DNA of 64,000 bases from an uncultured Hyphomicrobiales bacterium (GCA_903839845.1 CAIMEA010000031.1:1-64000), one strand, 5' to 3'; shown: positions 38,572-48,524, counted from the stretch's first letter. Program-made: numbers and translations. The notes: generated by a model not told the origin, from the letters alone.

Positions 38572-40182
38572 ATGCGCATTGGACTCGTTTGCTTTGCTGT
38601 CGCGGCGGCATTCATTGGCGCCGTCTGGTTCTGGCTGGGCAGTCCGGTCCAGGTAGCCCCCACCCAGTTGAGCGTCGGCGAGAAGCTTTATTGCGTGTCC
38701 TACGCGCCGTTTCGCGGCAGTCAGACCCCGTTCGATCCGAACACCCGAATTCCGGCGGCCCAGATCGAGGCGGACCTGACACAGCTTGCCGCGATAACGG
38801 ATTGCGTGCGGATCTATTCGGCCGACCAGGGCCTCGAACAGGTTGCGCCGATCGCCGCCAGGCTTGGCTTGAAGGTGCTGCAGGGTTTCTGGATTTCCAA
38901 TAACGCAGCAAAGACGCGGGCGCAGTTCGAAACCGCGGTCCAGATTGCCAACCAATATCCGGAAACGGTCCGGGCCGTGGTGGTCGGCAACGAGGTTCTG
39001 TTGCGCGGCGACCTGTCGGCGTCCGACCTGGCCGCGACGATCCGGGCGATGAAGGCGCGGGTGAAGGTGCCGGTGACCTATGCCGATGTCTGGGAATTCT
39101 GGCTGCGGGCGCCGGACGTCGCGGCGGCGGTCGACTTCGTCACTATTCACATTCTGCCCTATTGGGAGGATTTCCCGATTTCCGCGTCGCTCGCCGGGCG
39201 GCATGTCGACGCCATTCGCCGCCAGGTGGTGGCGGCCTTCCCGGCCAAGGAGGTCATCATCGGCGAGGTCGGCTGGCCGAGCGCCGGCCGCATGCGCGAA
39301 GGCGCCTTGCCGTCGCCGGCCAATCAGGCGCGCGTCATTCAGGATGTGCTGGCTTTGGCCAAGCGCGACAAGGTCAAGGTCAACGTCATCGAGGCTTTCG
39401 ACCAGCCGTGGAAGCGCGCGCTCGAAGGTGTGGTCGGCGGCCATTGGGGCCTGTTCGACGAAGCCACGCGGAAACCGAAATTCGTCGTCGGGCAGGCGCT
39501 GTCGAACCACCCGGATTGGCCATTGCAGGCCGGTGGCGGCATCGCTTTCGCCGCGCTGGTGTTCGGCGCGGCATGGGCGGCGCGGCGCGGCATGCGGTCA
39601 TATTCCAATCCGTCGTTGACCCTGTGGCTGGCGGTCACCGGCAATGCGATCGCCGGCGGCGCGCTGATCGGCTTGAGCGTCGCCAACCTGCCGGTCGAAA
39701 GCCTTTACGCCAGCGGCTGGCTGCGCTCGCTCGCCTTTCTGACAGTCGCGGTTCTGTCGCCGGTGGCGGTCAGCATGGCGATCATGCGCGAGGCAGGGCT
39801 GCCGCGATTTTCGCGGCTGATCGGGCCGGTCGAGGGCCGCGAGCGCGATCCGCTGGCGTTGACGGTCGGCGCGGTCGCCATTGTCACGATGCTGCTGGCG
39901 TTGATTGTCGCGCTCGGCCTGGTGTTCGATCCGCGCTACCGCGATTTCCCGTTCGCGCCGTTAACCGCTGCGGTGGCGCCGCTGTTCTTGCTTAGCGTCA
40001 CAAGGCCGCGTCCGCCGGGCGCGCGGGGCGCCGCCGAAATCGCCGCGAGCGGCGTGCTGGCGGCTTCGGTGCCGTATATCGTTCTCAATGAAGGTCTGGC
40101 TAACTGGCAGTCGCTGTGGGTGTCGGCGACTTTGGCAGCGCTGGCTTTTACGCTGGCTCGGGTTCGCGACGCGCGAGGCTGA
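38572..40182 (+). CDS. ndvC: NdvC-like GH17 membrane protein (beta-1,6-glucan branch formation)
   Basis: 536 residues from the ATG at 38572; the track adds four residues from a TTG. A signal anchor at residues 3-22 precedes a GH17 domain with Glu141 in VGNE and Glu232 in GEVGWPSAG. About eight membrane helices follow. Its size and layout match NdvC of Bradyrhizobium, needed for beta-1,6 linkages in cyclic glucans that act in osmoadaptation and nodulation. The GH17 part closely resembles that of the NdvB-like protein. Its 3' end overlaps the convergent gene at 40148 by 35 bases. Confidence 0.85.
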   Translation: MRIGLVCFAVAAAFIGAVWFWLGSPVQVAPTQLSVGEKLYCVSYAPFRGSQTPFDPNTRIPAAQIEADLTQLAAITDCVRIYSADQGLEQVAPIAARLGLKVLQGFWISNNAAKTRAQFETAVQIANQYPETVRAVVVGNEVLLRGDLSASDLAATIRAMKARVKVPVTYADVWEFWLRAPDVAAAVDFVTIHILPYWEDFPISASLAGRHVDAIRRQVVAAFPAKEVIIGEVGWPSAGRMREGALPSPANQARVIQDVLALAKRDKVKVNVIEAFDQPWKRALEGVVGGHWGLFDEATRKPKFVVGQALSNHPDWPLQAGGGIAFAALVFGAAWAARRGMRSYSNPSLTLWLAVTGNAIAGGALIGLSVANLPVESLYASGWLRSLAFLTVAVLSPVAVSMAIMREAGLPRFSRLIGPVEGRERDPLALTVGAVAIVTMLLALIVALGLVFDPRYRDFPFAPLTAAVAPLFLLSVTRPRPPGARGAAEIAASGVLAASVPYIVLNEGLANWQSLWVSATLAALAFTLARVRDARG

Positions 40183-40522
40183 GGATCAACAATCCGATTG
40201 CCAGCGACGACAGGACGACGTTGTACAAAACCACGCCGACACAGGCGATCGCCAGCGCGGCGGCGAACAATACCAAAGTCGGCCGCAGCAGATTGAGCGC
40301 GGCGATCACAAGCGCGGCGATGCCGAAGACCGAATTCTGGAACAGCACGGTGGCAATAGTGCGAGAAAAGCACAGCCATGTATTCAGGCCGGCGCCGCAG
40401 GCGAGGCCGACCGCCGATTGCTCGATGCCGAGATAGCGCAAGTACAGCGCATAGCCCAACGCACAAAAGCCGACAATCAAGAGAACATTGGTGGCGCGTG
40501 CGCTCGGCAGAAACAATTTCAT
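40148..40522 (-). CDS. Small four-helix membrane protein
   Basis: A 124-residue protein with about four hydrophobic segments. A paired-cysteine region (LACGAGLNTWLCFSR) follows the first helix, which is reminiscent of vitamin-K-epoxide-reductase-like or MauE-type redox membrane proteins, but the match is weak. Its stop lies inside the 3' end of the ndvC-like gene on the other strand. I do not recognise the family with certainty. Confidence 0.65.
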   Translation of the reverse strand: MKLFLPSARATNVLLIVGFCALGYALYLRYLGIEQSAVGLACGAGLNTWLCFSRTIATVLFQNSVFGIAALVIAALNLLRPTLVLFAAALAIACVGVVLYNVVLSSLAIGLLILSLARREPEPA

Positions 40523-40607
40523 CGCTGATGGGTCCGTTCATCGCGGCAGGGTCGTCGCGGCCAAGACTATGCCGCCTGGCGCGAGCGGCGGCAATGCGAC
40601 GATCGCG

Positions 40608-41738
40608 CTATTGCGGCACGGTCAATTGCGCGCCGGCGAACTTGGTGGTCCGGCAGGTGACGCGCGAGGCGGCAAAGCGGGCGCAGACTTGCGCGGCGGC
40701 GGCCGCGTTCGGCAAAGGCCCGACGATCAGCCGGTAAGGGGTCATGTGCGGGCGCGGGTCGCGCGCCACCAAGGGTCGTAGGCCGTTAAGCAGGGGACCG
40801 AAATTGGCTTTCACCGCGGCCCAGCGCGCCTGCATGATTTCCAGGCTGCGGGCGCCGCCGAGATCGATGCCGACTTCCTTGCTGGGGCCGCTATGGCTGA
40901 GTTCGCCGGCAATGGGCATAGGCGGCAACGGAATGGGTTCGCCAAGCGGCGGGGCCACCTGCGGCTCGGAGGATTGCGGCGCAGCCGGCTCCGGCTCGGC
41001 GGTAGGCGGCGCGGTCGGTTGGGTCGCGGCAATTTGCGGCAGGGACGCGGCGGCCTTGGCGGCGGCGGCCCTGGCTTCGGCGGTCTTGGCGTCCTCTTCC
41101 GGCTCGCGGCTGTCTTGCGAGGGTTGCGTCTCGGCCGGCCGGGCGTCCGGCTTTGCCTCCTGAGCTTTGGCGTCTTGGGGCTTAGCCTCCTGGGGTTTGG
41201 CCTCCTGAAGTTTTGCTTCCTGAGTTTTTGGCTCAGGAGATTTGGCGCCCTCAGGCAAGCCGCTCTTGCCGTCGCTCTTGCTATCGTTTTTGCCGATCGG
41301 TTCGAGCCGGGCCGGCGGCGATGTCATCGGCGCGGCAACCGTCGGCGCTGGCGAAACCGGTCGAGCGGCCGCGGCCGCCAGTTCGCGTTTGAGCGAGCCG
41401 GTCACGTCGGACAGATTTTGCTCGAGGGTGGCGATACGCGCGGTCAGGCGTTCGCGGTCGGCGGCCAGTTCGCGCACCTGCGCCTCCAGCCGCGCGGTCT
41501 CGCGCCGCTGCATCTCGGGATCCGGCTGGGCAACAAAATCGGCCTGGGTAACAGTGCGGGCCGGCGGCGGCTCCGCGCCGAAAACCTGTCGCAGGCGCTG
41601 CGAGCCGATATCGGTCTGGGTAATCAGGATGGCGCTCGCCAAAGCGACAATGGCGGCGCCGCCCCACAGGCTGGCCCGCCACAGGAAGTTGCCGTCGGGC
41701 AAACGTCCGAGTTCAGGCGGCTCCTCTTGGTCGGCCAT
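40608..41738 (-). CDS. SPOR-like envelope protein with Lys/Ala/Pro-rich repeats
   Basis: 376 residues from the ATG at 41738. There is a cytoplasmic N-terminus, one membrane helix (about residues 22-42), a coiled coil (ETARLEAQVRELAADRERLT) and a long disordered linker with repeats of QEAKP type. The C-terminal domain (MQARWAAVKANFGPLLNGL, TPYRLIVGPLPNAAAAAQVC) looks like a SPOR domain, which binds denuded peptidoglycan at division sites. The repeat part comes from a 15-bp tandem array. It is divergent from glmU. Confidence 0.8.
   Translation of the reverse strand: MADQEEPPELGRLPDGNFLWRASLWGGAAIVALASAILITQTDIGSQRLRQVFGAEPPPARTVTQADFVAQPDPEMQRRETARLEAQVRELAADRERLTARIATLEQNLSDVTGSLKRELAAAAARPVSPAPTVAAPMTSPPARLEPIGKNDSKSDGKSGLPEGAKSPEPKTQEAKLQEAKPQEAKPQDAKAQEAKPDARPAETQPSQDSREPEEDAKTAEARAAAAKAAASLPQIAATQPTAPPTAEPEPAAPQSSEPQVAPPLGEPIPLPPMPIAGELSHSGPSKEVGIDLGGARSLEIMQARWAAVKANFGPLLNGLRPLVARDPRPHMTPYRLIVGPLPNAAAAAQVCARFAASRVTCRTTKFAGAQLTVPQ
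41155..41229. repeat. 15-bp tandem repeat inside the SPOR-like gene
   Basis: Five consecutive units such as GCCTCCTGAGCTTTG, GCCTCCTGGGGTTTG and GCCTCCTGAAGTTTT run without a gap. On the coding strand they encode the five-residue repeat (QEAKP and variants), so copy-number change would lengthen or shorten the linker in frame. Confidence 0.75.
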
Positions 41739-41906
41739 AACGATCCTCACAAGCGGCGAATCAGGTCATTGAAAACATTAGCAGAATCCGGCAATGCTGG
41801 CTTTCAATCAAAGCGGTAAAAGGCTAAGCACGGTCACGACGTGCCAAAATGACCGGCGGCGGCGCTTTTTAAGCCGGCACCGGCTTACGGTTTGAGCTGA
41901 TAACGA

Positions 41907-43274
41907 ATGAATCGACCGACCGCGCCCCACACGAGTTGCCTGGCCATCGTGCTCGCGGCCGGCGAAGGTACCCGCATGCGCTCGTCGATGCCGAAGGTGC
42001 TGCACGGCATTGGCGGCCGCAGCCTGATCGCCCATGTACTGGGCGCGGCGACAGAAGCCGGCGGCGCGGAGATCGCCGTGGTGGTCGGCCCCGGACGGGA
42101 TGACGTCGCCGCCGAGGCGCGCAGGCTCGTCCCGCAGGCGCAGGTATTCGAACAGCGCGACCGCCTCGGCACCGCGCATGCAGTGTTGGCGGCGCGCAAG
42201 GCAATAGAAGGCGGCGCCGACGATATTCTGGTGATGTTTGCCGACACGCCTCTGGTGCGGGCCGAGACATTATCGGCGCTGCGCGCGGCGTTGCGCGATG
42301 GCGCGGCGGTTGCGGTGCTCGGCTTTACCCCGCAGGACCCGGCCGGCTACGGACGGCTGGTGATGCAAGGCGATGACCTCACCGCCATTGTAGAGGAAAA
42401 AGATGCGACGGCAGAGCAGCGCGCGATCGGCTTCTGCAACGGCGGCCTGATGGCACTTGCCGGCAAGCATGCGCTGACGCTTCTCGACAAGATCGGCAAT
42501 GCCAACAGCAAGCGCGAATTCTATCTGACCGATGCGGTTGCCGTTGCGCGCGCGATGGGCCTGAAGGCGGTCGCCATCGAAACCGCGGAGGACGACGTGC
42601 GCGGCATCAACACCAAGGCGCAGTTGGCCGAAGCGGAGGCAGTACTGCAACGCCGTCTGCGCGCGCAGGCCATGGATGCCGGCGTGACTTTGGTCGCGCC
42701 GGAAACGGTGTTTCTGTCGAGCGACACCAAAATCGGCCGCGACGTCACCATCGAGCCGAATGTGGTTTTCGGCCCCGGCGTGACGGTGGAAGACGGCGCA
42801 GTCATCCGCTCGTTTTCGCATCTGGAAGGCGCCCATGTCGGGCCCGGCGCGCGCGTCGGACCGTTCGCGCGGCTGCGTCCCGGTGCGAAGCTGGGAACGG
42901 ACGTCCATATCGGCAATTTCGTCGAGGTGAAGGCCTCGACCATTGAAGACGGCGCCAAGGCCAACCACTTGGCCTATATCGGCGACGCGCGGGTCGGCGA
43001 GGGCGCCAATATCGGCGCCGGCACCATCACCTGCAATTACGACGGCGTCGACAAGCACCGCACCGATATCGGCAAGGGCGCGTTCATCGGCACCAACTCG
43101 TCGCTGGTCGCGCCTGTGAAAATCGGCGATGGCGCCTATATCGGGTCCGGCTCGGTGGTGACCAAGGATGTGCCGGCTGACGCGCTGATGGTCGAACGCG
43201 CCGAACCGACGATAAAGGCAGGCTGGGCGGCGCGCTTCCGGGCGGCCAAGGCGGCGCGGAAGAAGAAGCCTTAA
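41907..43274 (+). CDS. glmU: Bifunctional GlmU (uridyltransferase / glucosamine-1-phosphate acetyltransferase)
   Basis: It makes UDP-N-acetylglucosamine for peptidoglycan and lipopolysaccharide. 455 residues. [22 protein letters not shown] is the nucleotide-sugar site. [20 protein letters not shown] follows it. From about residue 255 a left-handed beta-helix of hexapeptides runs through [25 protein letters not shown] and [13 protein letters not shown] to [10 protein letters not shown]. It is 119 bases upstream of glmS, so the two supply one pathway and may be co-expressed. Confidence 0.97.
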   Translation: MNRPTAPHTSCLAIVLAAGEGTRMRSSMPKVLHGIGGRSLIAHVLGAATEAGGAEIAVVVGPGRDDVAAEARRLVPQAQVFEQRDRLGTAHAVLAARKAIEGGADDILVMFADTPLVRAETLSALRAALRDGAAVAVLGFTPQDPAGYGRLVMQGDDLTAIVEEKDATAEQRAIGFCNGGLMALAGKHALTLLDKIGNANSKREFYLTDAVAVARAMGLKAVAIETAEDDVRGINTKAQLAEAEAVLQRRLRAQAMDAGVTLVAPETVFLSSDTKIGRDVTIEPNVVFGPGVTVEDGAVIRSFSHLEGAHVGPGARVGPFARLRPGAKLGTDVHIGNFVEVKASTIEDGAKANHLAYIGDARVGEGANIGAGTITCNYDGVDKHRTDIGKGAFIGTNSSLVAPVKIGDGAYIGSGSVVTKDVPADALMVERAEPTIKAGWAARFRAAKAARKKKP

Positions 43275-43393
43275 CGGCGCGGCCTGTCGCCGCTGACATA
43301 TGGCGCAACAGGTTTTGATTTCTGGGGCTACATCGTGACGGCTACACGATTAGTCCAGGCAGAGGCTATAAAGCGGCAGGGGCTCTCTTAACG

Positions 43394-45220
43394 ATGTGCG
43401 GAATCGTTGGAATACTCGGGAATGCGCCGGTCGCCGGCCAACTGGTCGATGCGCTCAAGCGCCTCGAATATCGCGGCTATGATTCCGCCGGCATCGCCAC
43501 GCTCGATCATGGCGTGATGGCGCGCCGCCGCGCCGAAGGCAAGTTGCAGGCGCTTGAAAACAAGCTCAGGAGCGAGCCGCTCGGCGGCAATACCGGTATC
43601 GGCCATACGCGCTGGGCCACGCATGGGCGGCCGACCGAGAGCAACGCGCATCCGCACGCCACCGACATCGTGTCGGTGGTGCATAACGGCATCATCGAGA
43701 ATTTCCGCGAGCTGCGCGAAAAACTGATCGCCGGCGGCGCGACATTCCGCAGCGAGACCGACACCGAAGTGGTCGCGCATCTGGTCAGCGAGAAGATCAA
43801 GCAAGGCAAGTCGCCGGTCGACGCGGTCGGTGCGACGCTCAAACAATTGCGTGGCGCATTCGCGCTCGCCTTCATCTTCGCCGGCCATGACGAATTGCTG
43901 ATCGGCGCGCGCAAGGGTTCGCCGCTCGCGGTCGGTTACGGCAAAGGCGAGATGTATCTCGGCTCCGACGCCTTCGCGCTGGCGCCGTTCACCGACACGT
44001 TGAGCTATCTCGACGAGGGGGACTGGGCTGTGCTCTCGCGCGGCGGCGTCCAGATTTACGACGAGCAGGACCGTCCGGTCGAACGCGCCATCGTCAAGAC
44101 CAGCGTTTCGTCGCAACTGGTCGACAAGGGCAACCACAAGCATTTCATGGCCAAGGAAATCCATGAACAGCCGGAAGTGGTCGGCCACACTCTGGCACAT
44201 TACATCGACATGGTGACGGAAACGGTGGCGCTGCCGGCGCCGCTGCCGTTCGAGTGGAGCAAGATCAAGCGGCTATCAATCTCGGCCTGCGGCACGGCTT
44301 ATTATGCCGGACTGGTGGCGAAATACTGGTTCGAGCGTTTCGCCAAATTGTCGGTCGAAATCGACATTGCCTCAGAGTTTCGTTATCGCGAGGCGCCACT
44401 GGAGGCCGGCGATCTGGCGATCTTCATTTCGCAGTCGGGCGAAACCGCCGATACTTTGGCAACGTTGCGTTATGCGCGTGAAATGAATCAGCATATTCTG
44501 TCGGTGGTGAACGTCACCTCGTCGACCATCGCGCGTGAAAGCGACGTGGTGATGCCGACTTTGGCGGGACCGGAAATCGGCGTTGCCTCGACCAAGGCCT
44601 TCACCTGCCAATTGTCGGTGCTGGCCTGTCTGGCGTTGGCTGCCGGTCGCGCGCGAGGGCATCTGTCGGCCGCCGACGAACAAAATCTGGTGCATGCCTT
44701 GGTCGGCGTGCCGCGCCTGATGGCGGAAGCGCTGACGCTCGAACCGCAGATCGAAAAGTTGGCGCACGACCTCGCCAAGGTGAAGGACGTGCTTTATCTC
44801 GGCCGCGGCACCAGCTTTCCGATCGCGCTCGAAGGCGCGCTCAAGCTTAAGGAAATTTCTTACATCCATGCCGAAGGTTACGCCGCCGGCGAACTCAAGC
44901 ACGGGCCGATCGCGCTGATCGACGAAACCATGCCGGTGATCGTCATCGCGCCGCACGACCGGGTTTTCGAGAAAACCGTGTCGAACATGCAGGAAGTCGC
45001 GGCGCGCGGCGGCAAGATCATCCTGGTTACCGACCCGAAGGGCGCCAAAGAAGCGACCATCGAATCTCTCGTGACCTTGATGCTGCCGGAAATGGCCTCA
45101 GCGGTGACGCCTCTGGTCTATGCCATTCCGGTGCAACTGATTGCTTATCATACGGCGGCGGCGATCGGCACCGATGTCGACCAGCCGCGCAATCTCGCAA
45201 AATCGGTTACGGTAGAGTAG
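43394..45220 (+). CDS. glmS: Glutamine-fructose-6-phosphate aminotransferase (isomerising)
   Basis: It converts fructose-6-phosphate and glutamine to glucosamine-6-phosphate, the first committed step of amino-sugar synthesis. 608 residues. MCGIVGILG has the nucleophile Cys2 after Met removal. HTRWATHGRP and NGIIENF belong to the glutaminase site. Two SIS domains follow with SISACGTAYYAG, ISQSGETADTLATLR and AEGYAAGELKHGPIAL. The end reads DQPRNLAKSVTVE, the standard tail. No glmS ribozyme is apparent upstream. Confidence 0.97.
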   Translation: MCGIVGILGNAPVAGQLVDALKRLEYRGYDSAGIATLDHGVMARRRAEGKLQALENKLRSEPLGGNTGIGHTRWATHGRPTESNAHPHATDIVSVVHNGIIENFRELREKLIAGGATFRSETDTEVVAHLVSEKIKQGKSPVDAVGATLKQLRGAFALAFIFAGHDELLIGARKGSPLAVGYGKGEMYLGSDAFALAPFTDTLSYLDEGDWAVLSRGGVQIYDEQDRPVERAIVKTSVSSQLVDKGNHKHFMAKEIHEQPEVVGHTLAHYIDMVTETVALPAPLPFEWSKIKRLSISACGTAYYAGLVAKYWFERFAKLSVEIDIASEFRYREAPLEAGDLAIFISQSGETADTLATLRYAREMNQHILSVVNVTSSTIARESDVVMPTLAGPEIGVASTKAFTCQLSVLACLALAAGRARGHLSAADEQNLVHALVGVPRLMAEALTLEPQIEKLAHDLAKVKDVLYLGRGTSFPIALEGALKLKEISYIHAEGYAAGELKHGPIALIDETMPVIVIAPHDRVFEKTVSNMQEVAARGGKIILVTDPKGAKEATIESLVTLMLPEMASAVTPLVYAIPVQLIAYHTAAAIGTDVDQPRNLAKSVTVE

Positions 45221-45229
45221 AGTACCATT

Positions 45230-45991
45230 ATGACCGAGATCGAAAAGGAACCGGGCGAGGCGATGGCCGCCGACGCGGAGCGGCTGCTCGCGTCGCAGAC
45301 CAGCGCCGCCGGGCGTGTCCGCAATTATTTCCTCACCGGCCTGGTGGTCGCGGGGCCGTTGTTGATTACCGCGTACCTCAGCTGGTCGTTCATCAACTGG
45401 GTTGACGATCTGGTGCGGCCGTTCATTCCGGCGGCCTACAGGCCGGAAACCTATCTGCCGTGGCCGATCCCGGGCACCGGCCTGGTGATCGCCTTCATCG
45501 CGCTGACGCTGCTCGGTTTCCTCACCGCCAATCTGGTCGGCCGCACTTTGGTCGAACTGGGCGAAGGTTTGCTCAACCGCATGCCGATCGTGCGGCCGGT
45601 CTACAAGACCATGAAGCAGATTTTCGAGACCTTGTTCTCGAAGGACGGATCGAGCTTCCGCAAAGTCGCATTGGCTGAATTTCCGGCGCCGGGCATGTGG
45701 TCGCTGGTGTTTCTGTCGCAGCCGCCGGGTGGCGATCTGGTGTCGAAGCTGCCGGAGGGCGAGCACGTCTCATGCTTCCTTCCTTGTACGCCGAACCCGA
45801 CCACGGGATTTTTCTTTTACGTCAAGCGCACCGATTTGATTGAACTCGACATCTCGGTCGAGAATGCCATGACGCTGCTCATCTCGGCCGGCATGGTGCA
45901 GCCGGATGGCGATGCGCAGAAAAAACTCGTCGGCATGGCGGCGAGCGCGAAAGCGCTGCAGGCGGCGAAAAAGCCGATAACGGTTGAATAG
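45230..45991 (+). CDS. DUF502 membrane protein
   Basis: A 253-residue protein with two N-terminal membrane segments (YFLTGLVVAGPLLITAYLSW and GLVIAFIALTLLGFLTANLV). Then comes a conserved cytoplasmic domain with RMPIVRPVYKTMKQIFETLF, FPAPGMWSLVFLSQ and CFLPCTPNPTTGFFFYV. These are hallmarks of the DUF502 family found in many alphaproteobacteria. Its function is unknown. It is nine bases after glmS and likely shares its transcript. Confidence 0.9.
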   Translation: MTEIEKEPGEAMAADAERLLASQTSAAGRVRNYFLTGLVVAGPLLITAYLSWSFINWVDDLVRPFIPAAYRPETYLPWPIPGTGLVIAFIALTLLGFLTANLVGRTLVELGEGLLNRMPIVRPVYKTMKQIFETLFSKDGSSFRKVALAEFPAPGMWSLVFLSQPPGGDLVSKLPEGEHVSCFLPCTPNPTTGFFFYVKRTDLIELDISVENAMTLLISAGMVQPDGDAQKKLVGMAASAKALQAAKKPITVE

Positions 45992-46076
45992 TCTGTACCG
46001 ACGCGAATTGAGGCTTTAATCGGCGTCGCGGCGCGGCTAGAAAAGTTCCCGGCATTTTCAACGGGGTTTTTTTGAC

Positions 46077-46421
46077 ATGACATTCATCGACGCCGCCAAA
46101 ACCGGTTTTGCCAAGTACGCGACGTTTGCCGGCCGGGCTTGTCGGTCCGAGTTCTGGTACTGGACGCTGTTTTCGTTTCTCGCCAACATAGTCGCGAGCA
46201 TCATCGATGCGGTCATCGGACTCGGTATCCTCAGCTTTATCGTCTCACTGGCTTTGCTCATTCCCGGCATCGCCGTGTCGGCGCGCCGGCTGCACGATCT
46301 CGATCGTACCGCCTGGTGGTTGCTGATCGGTTTTACCGGAATCGGCATTATTCTGCTGATCGTGTGGGATTGCTTCAAAGGCACGGCCGGTCCCAACCGC
46401 TTCGGGCCGGACCCGCTTTAA
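46077..46421 (+). CDS. DUF805 family small membrane protein
   Basis: A 114-residue protein with about three membrane segments. The family pattern is clear: KYATFAGRACRSEFWYWTLFSFL at the start, ARRLHDLDRTAWWLLIGFTGIG and a final DCFKGTAGPNRFGPDP. Relatives such as YhaH are inner-membrane proteins of unknown role. It is convergent with recG, with only a few bases between the stops. Confidence 0.92.
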   Translation: MTFIDAAKTGFAKYATFAGRACRSEFWYWTLFSFLANIVASIIDAVIGLGILSFIVSLALLIPGIAVSARRLHDLDRTAWWLLIGFTGIGIILLIVWDCFKGTAGPNRFGPDPL

Positions 46422-46424
46422 AGT

Positions 46425-48524
46425 TCATCCCGCCCGAATGAGTTTGATCGCTTCGTCCTTGCCGAAGAGATAAAGCAGGTGCCGCAGCGCTTGCCCGCGC
46501 GCATCCTGCAAATTCGGATCGCGCGACAGGATTAGCGCTGCGTCGTCGCGCGCGGCGCCAAGATATTTGCCATGCGTCTCAATGCGGGCAACATGAAAGC
46601 CGGGCAGACCGCTTTGCCGCGTGCCGAGCAGGTCGCCTTCGCCGCGCAGTTTCAGGTCTTCCTCGGCGATGCGGAAGCCGTCCTCGGTCTCGCGCAGGAT
46701 GGCGAGGCGGGACTTGGCAGTTTCGCCAAGCGGGGCCTTGTAGAGCAACAGGCAAGTCGATTTGCCGGCGCCGCGGCCGACGCGGCCGCGCAATTGGTGA
46801 AGTTGAGCAAGACCGAAACGTTCGGCATGCTCGATCACCATGATGGTCGCTTCCGGCACATCGACGCCGACCTCGATTACCGTGGTCGCCACCAGTAGCT
46901 GCGACGTGCCGGCGGCGAAGCGTGCCATGGCGGCATCTTTTTCGGCCGATTTCATCTTGCCGTGGATAAGGTCGACCTTGGCGCCAAAGCGCTGCCGTAA
47001 ATCCTGATAGCGCTCCTCGGCAGCGGCGAGATCTACTTTTTCGGATTCCTCGACCAGCGGACAAACCCAATAGGCTCGCTTGCCTTCGTCGATGGCGCGG
47101 CCGACCGCGTCCTCGACGTCGCCGACACGCGACAGCGGAATGGTGCGGGTGTCGATCGGCTGGCGGCCGGCCGGCTTCTCGCGCAATTCGGAGACATCCA
47201 TGTCGCCGAAAAAGGTCAGCACCAAAGTGCGCGGGATCGGCGTCGCGGTCAGCACTAGCACGTCGACCGCATCGCCCTTGTTGGTCAGCGCCAGGCGCTG
47301 ATGCACGCCGAAGCGGTGCTGTTCGTCGACGATGGCCAAAGCGAGATCGTGGAAAGCGACGTCGTCCTGAAACAGCGCATGCGTGCCGATCAACAGATCG
47401 ATGTCGCCGAGGACCAGGCGGTCGAGAATGGCCTCGCGCTCGCCGCCGCGGTCTCGTCCCGTCAGCAGCGCGACGCGGATGCCGGCGGCGTCGGCCAGAG
47501 GCTGAATGGTGGCGAGATGCTGGCGCGCCAGAATTTCCGTCGGCGCCATGATCGCCGCCTGCCGGCCGGCTTCGATCACGGACGCCGCTGCGATCAGCGC
47601 CACCACGGTCTTGCCGGAGCCGACATCGCCTTGCAGCAGCCGCAACATGCGCTGCGGCAAAGCGAGATCGTTGACGATGTCGTTGACTGCAAGCTGCTGC
47701 GAATGGGTAAGGGCATAGGGCAATGCCTTCATCACCTTGGCGCGCAGATGGCCTTCGCTCGACGAACCGCGCCCGGCCTGGCGGCGCATATGCGCGCGCA
47801 CCAGCGCAAGCGCCAGTTGCCCGGCGAGCAGTTCGTCAAACGCCAGCCGCGTCCAGGCGAGACTTTCCGGCGCGACATGGCTCGGCTCCAGCGGCCGGTG
47901 CAGTTGTTGCAGCGCCTCGGTGAAAGGCGGAAAACGTTCGCGCGACACCCAGGCTTCGTCCTGCCATTCCGGCAAATCGGGCAGGCGCGCCAGCGCGCCA
48001 TCCATCGCCTTACGCACAACGCCGAGACCCAGTCCTTCGGTCAGCGGATAGACCGGTTCGACCAACGGCAAATTGGCAAAGCCCTTTTCGTCGACGACCC
48101 GGTCCGGGTGCACCATCTGCAGATTGCCGTCATAGAATTCTGCGGTGCCGGAGATGTAACGTTTCTCGCCGATCGGCAGAAGTTTCTCCAGATAATCTCT
48201 GCGGGCGTGGAAGAAGGTCAGCGTCAGTGTGGCCGCGGTGTCGTCGCCGGTGACAACCCGATAGGGCGCGCGCGGCCGGTTCGGCGGCGACGGCCGGTGT
48301 TCCAAAACGGTGACATCGACCGTGACCACCTGGCCGGGGAGTACTTCGTTGAGCTTCGGCCGGGCGCGCCGGTCGATGGTGCCGGACGGCATATGCAGCA
48401 GCAGGTCGATGACGCGTGGCGCTTCGCGGCCGAGCAACTTGGCGTAGAGCACCTCCAGCTTCGGCCCGACGCCGGGCAGGCTGGTCAGCGAGGCAAACAA
48501 AGGATTGAGGATGAGCGGGCGCAT
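46425..48524 (-). CDS. recG: ATP-dependent DNA helicase RecG
   Basis: It remodels stalled replication forks and branch-migrates Holliday junctions. 699 residues from the ATG at 48524; the track's 49 extra residues lack similarity. The wedge domain begins LTSLPGVGPKLEVLYAKLLG. Helicase motifs: GDVGSGKTVVALIAAA (Walker A), IVDEQHRFGVHQR (DExH box), TATPIPRTLVLTFFGDMD, and AERFGLAQLHQLRGRVGRG. It is divergent from the sdhE-mfd pair, a common alphaproteobacterial arrangement. Confidence 0.96.
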   Translation of the reverse strand: MRPLILNPLFASLTSLPGVGPKLEVLYAKLLGREAPRVIDLLLHMPSGTIDRRARPKLNEVLPGQVVTVDVTVLEHRPSPPNRPRAPYRVVTGDDTAATLTLTFFHARRDYLEKLLPIGEKRYISGTAEFYDGNLQMVHPDRVVDEKGFANLPLVEPVYPLTEGLGLGVVRKAMDGALARLPDLPEWQDEAWVSRERFPPFTEALQQLHRPLEPSHVAPESLAWTRLAFDELLAGQLALALVRAHMRRQAGRGSSSEGHLRAKVMKALPYALTHSQQLAVNDIVNDLALPQRMLRLLQGDVGSGKTVVALIAAASVIEAGRQAAIMAPTEILARQHLATIQPLADAAGIRVALLTGRDRGGEREAILDRLVLGDIDLLIGTHALFQDDVAFHDLALAIVDEQHRFGVHQRLALTNKGDAVDVLVLTATPIPRTLVLTFFGDMDVSELREKPAGRQPIDTRTIPLSRVGDVEDAVGRAIDEGKRAYWVCPLVEESEKVDLAAAEERYQDLRQRFGAKVDLIHGKMKSAEKDAAMARFAAGTSQLLVATTVIEVGVDVPEATIMVIEHAERFGLAQLHQLRGRVGRGAGKSTCLLLYKAPLGETAKSRLAILRETEDGFRIAEEDLKLRGEGDLLGTRQSGLPGFHVARIETHGKYLGAARDDAALILSRDPNLQDARGQALRHLLYLFGKDEAIKLIRAG

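Noticed and set aside
38421-38663. Pentapeptide-like pattern (DQDF-ADRDF) in a minus-strand ORF
   Set aside because: The pattern arises from the 15-bp tandem repeat and the ORF overlaps the ndvC-like start; too short and no family fit.
43275-43393. Possible glmS ribozyme or riboswitch before glmS
   Set aside because: The 119-base gap lacks the ribozyme core, and the element is typical of Gram-positive bacteria.
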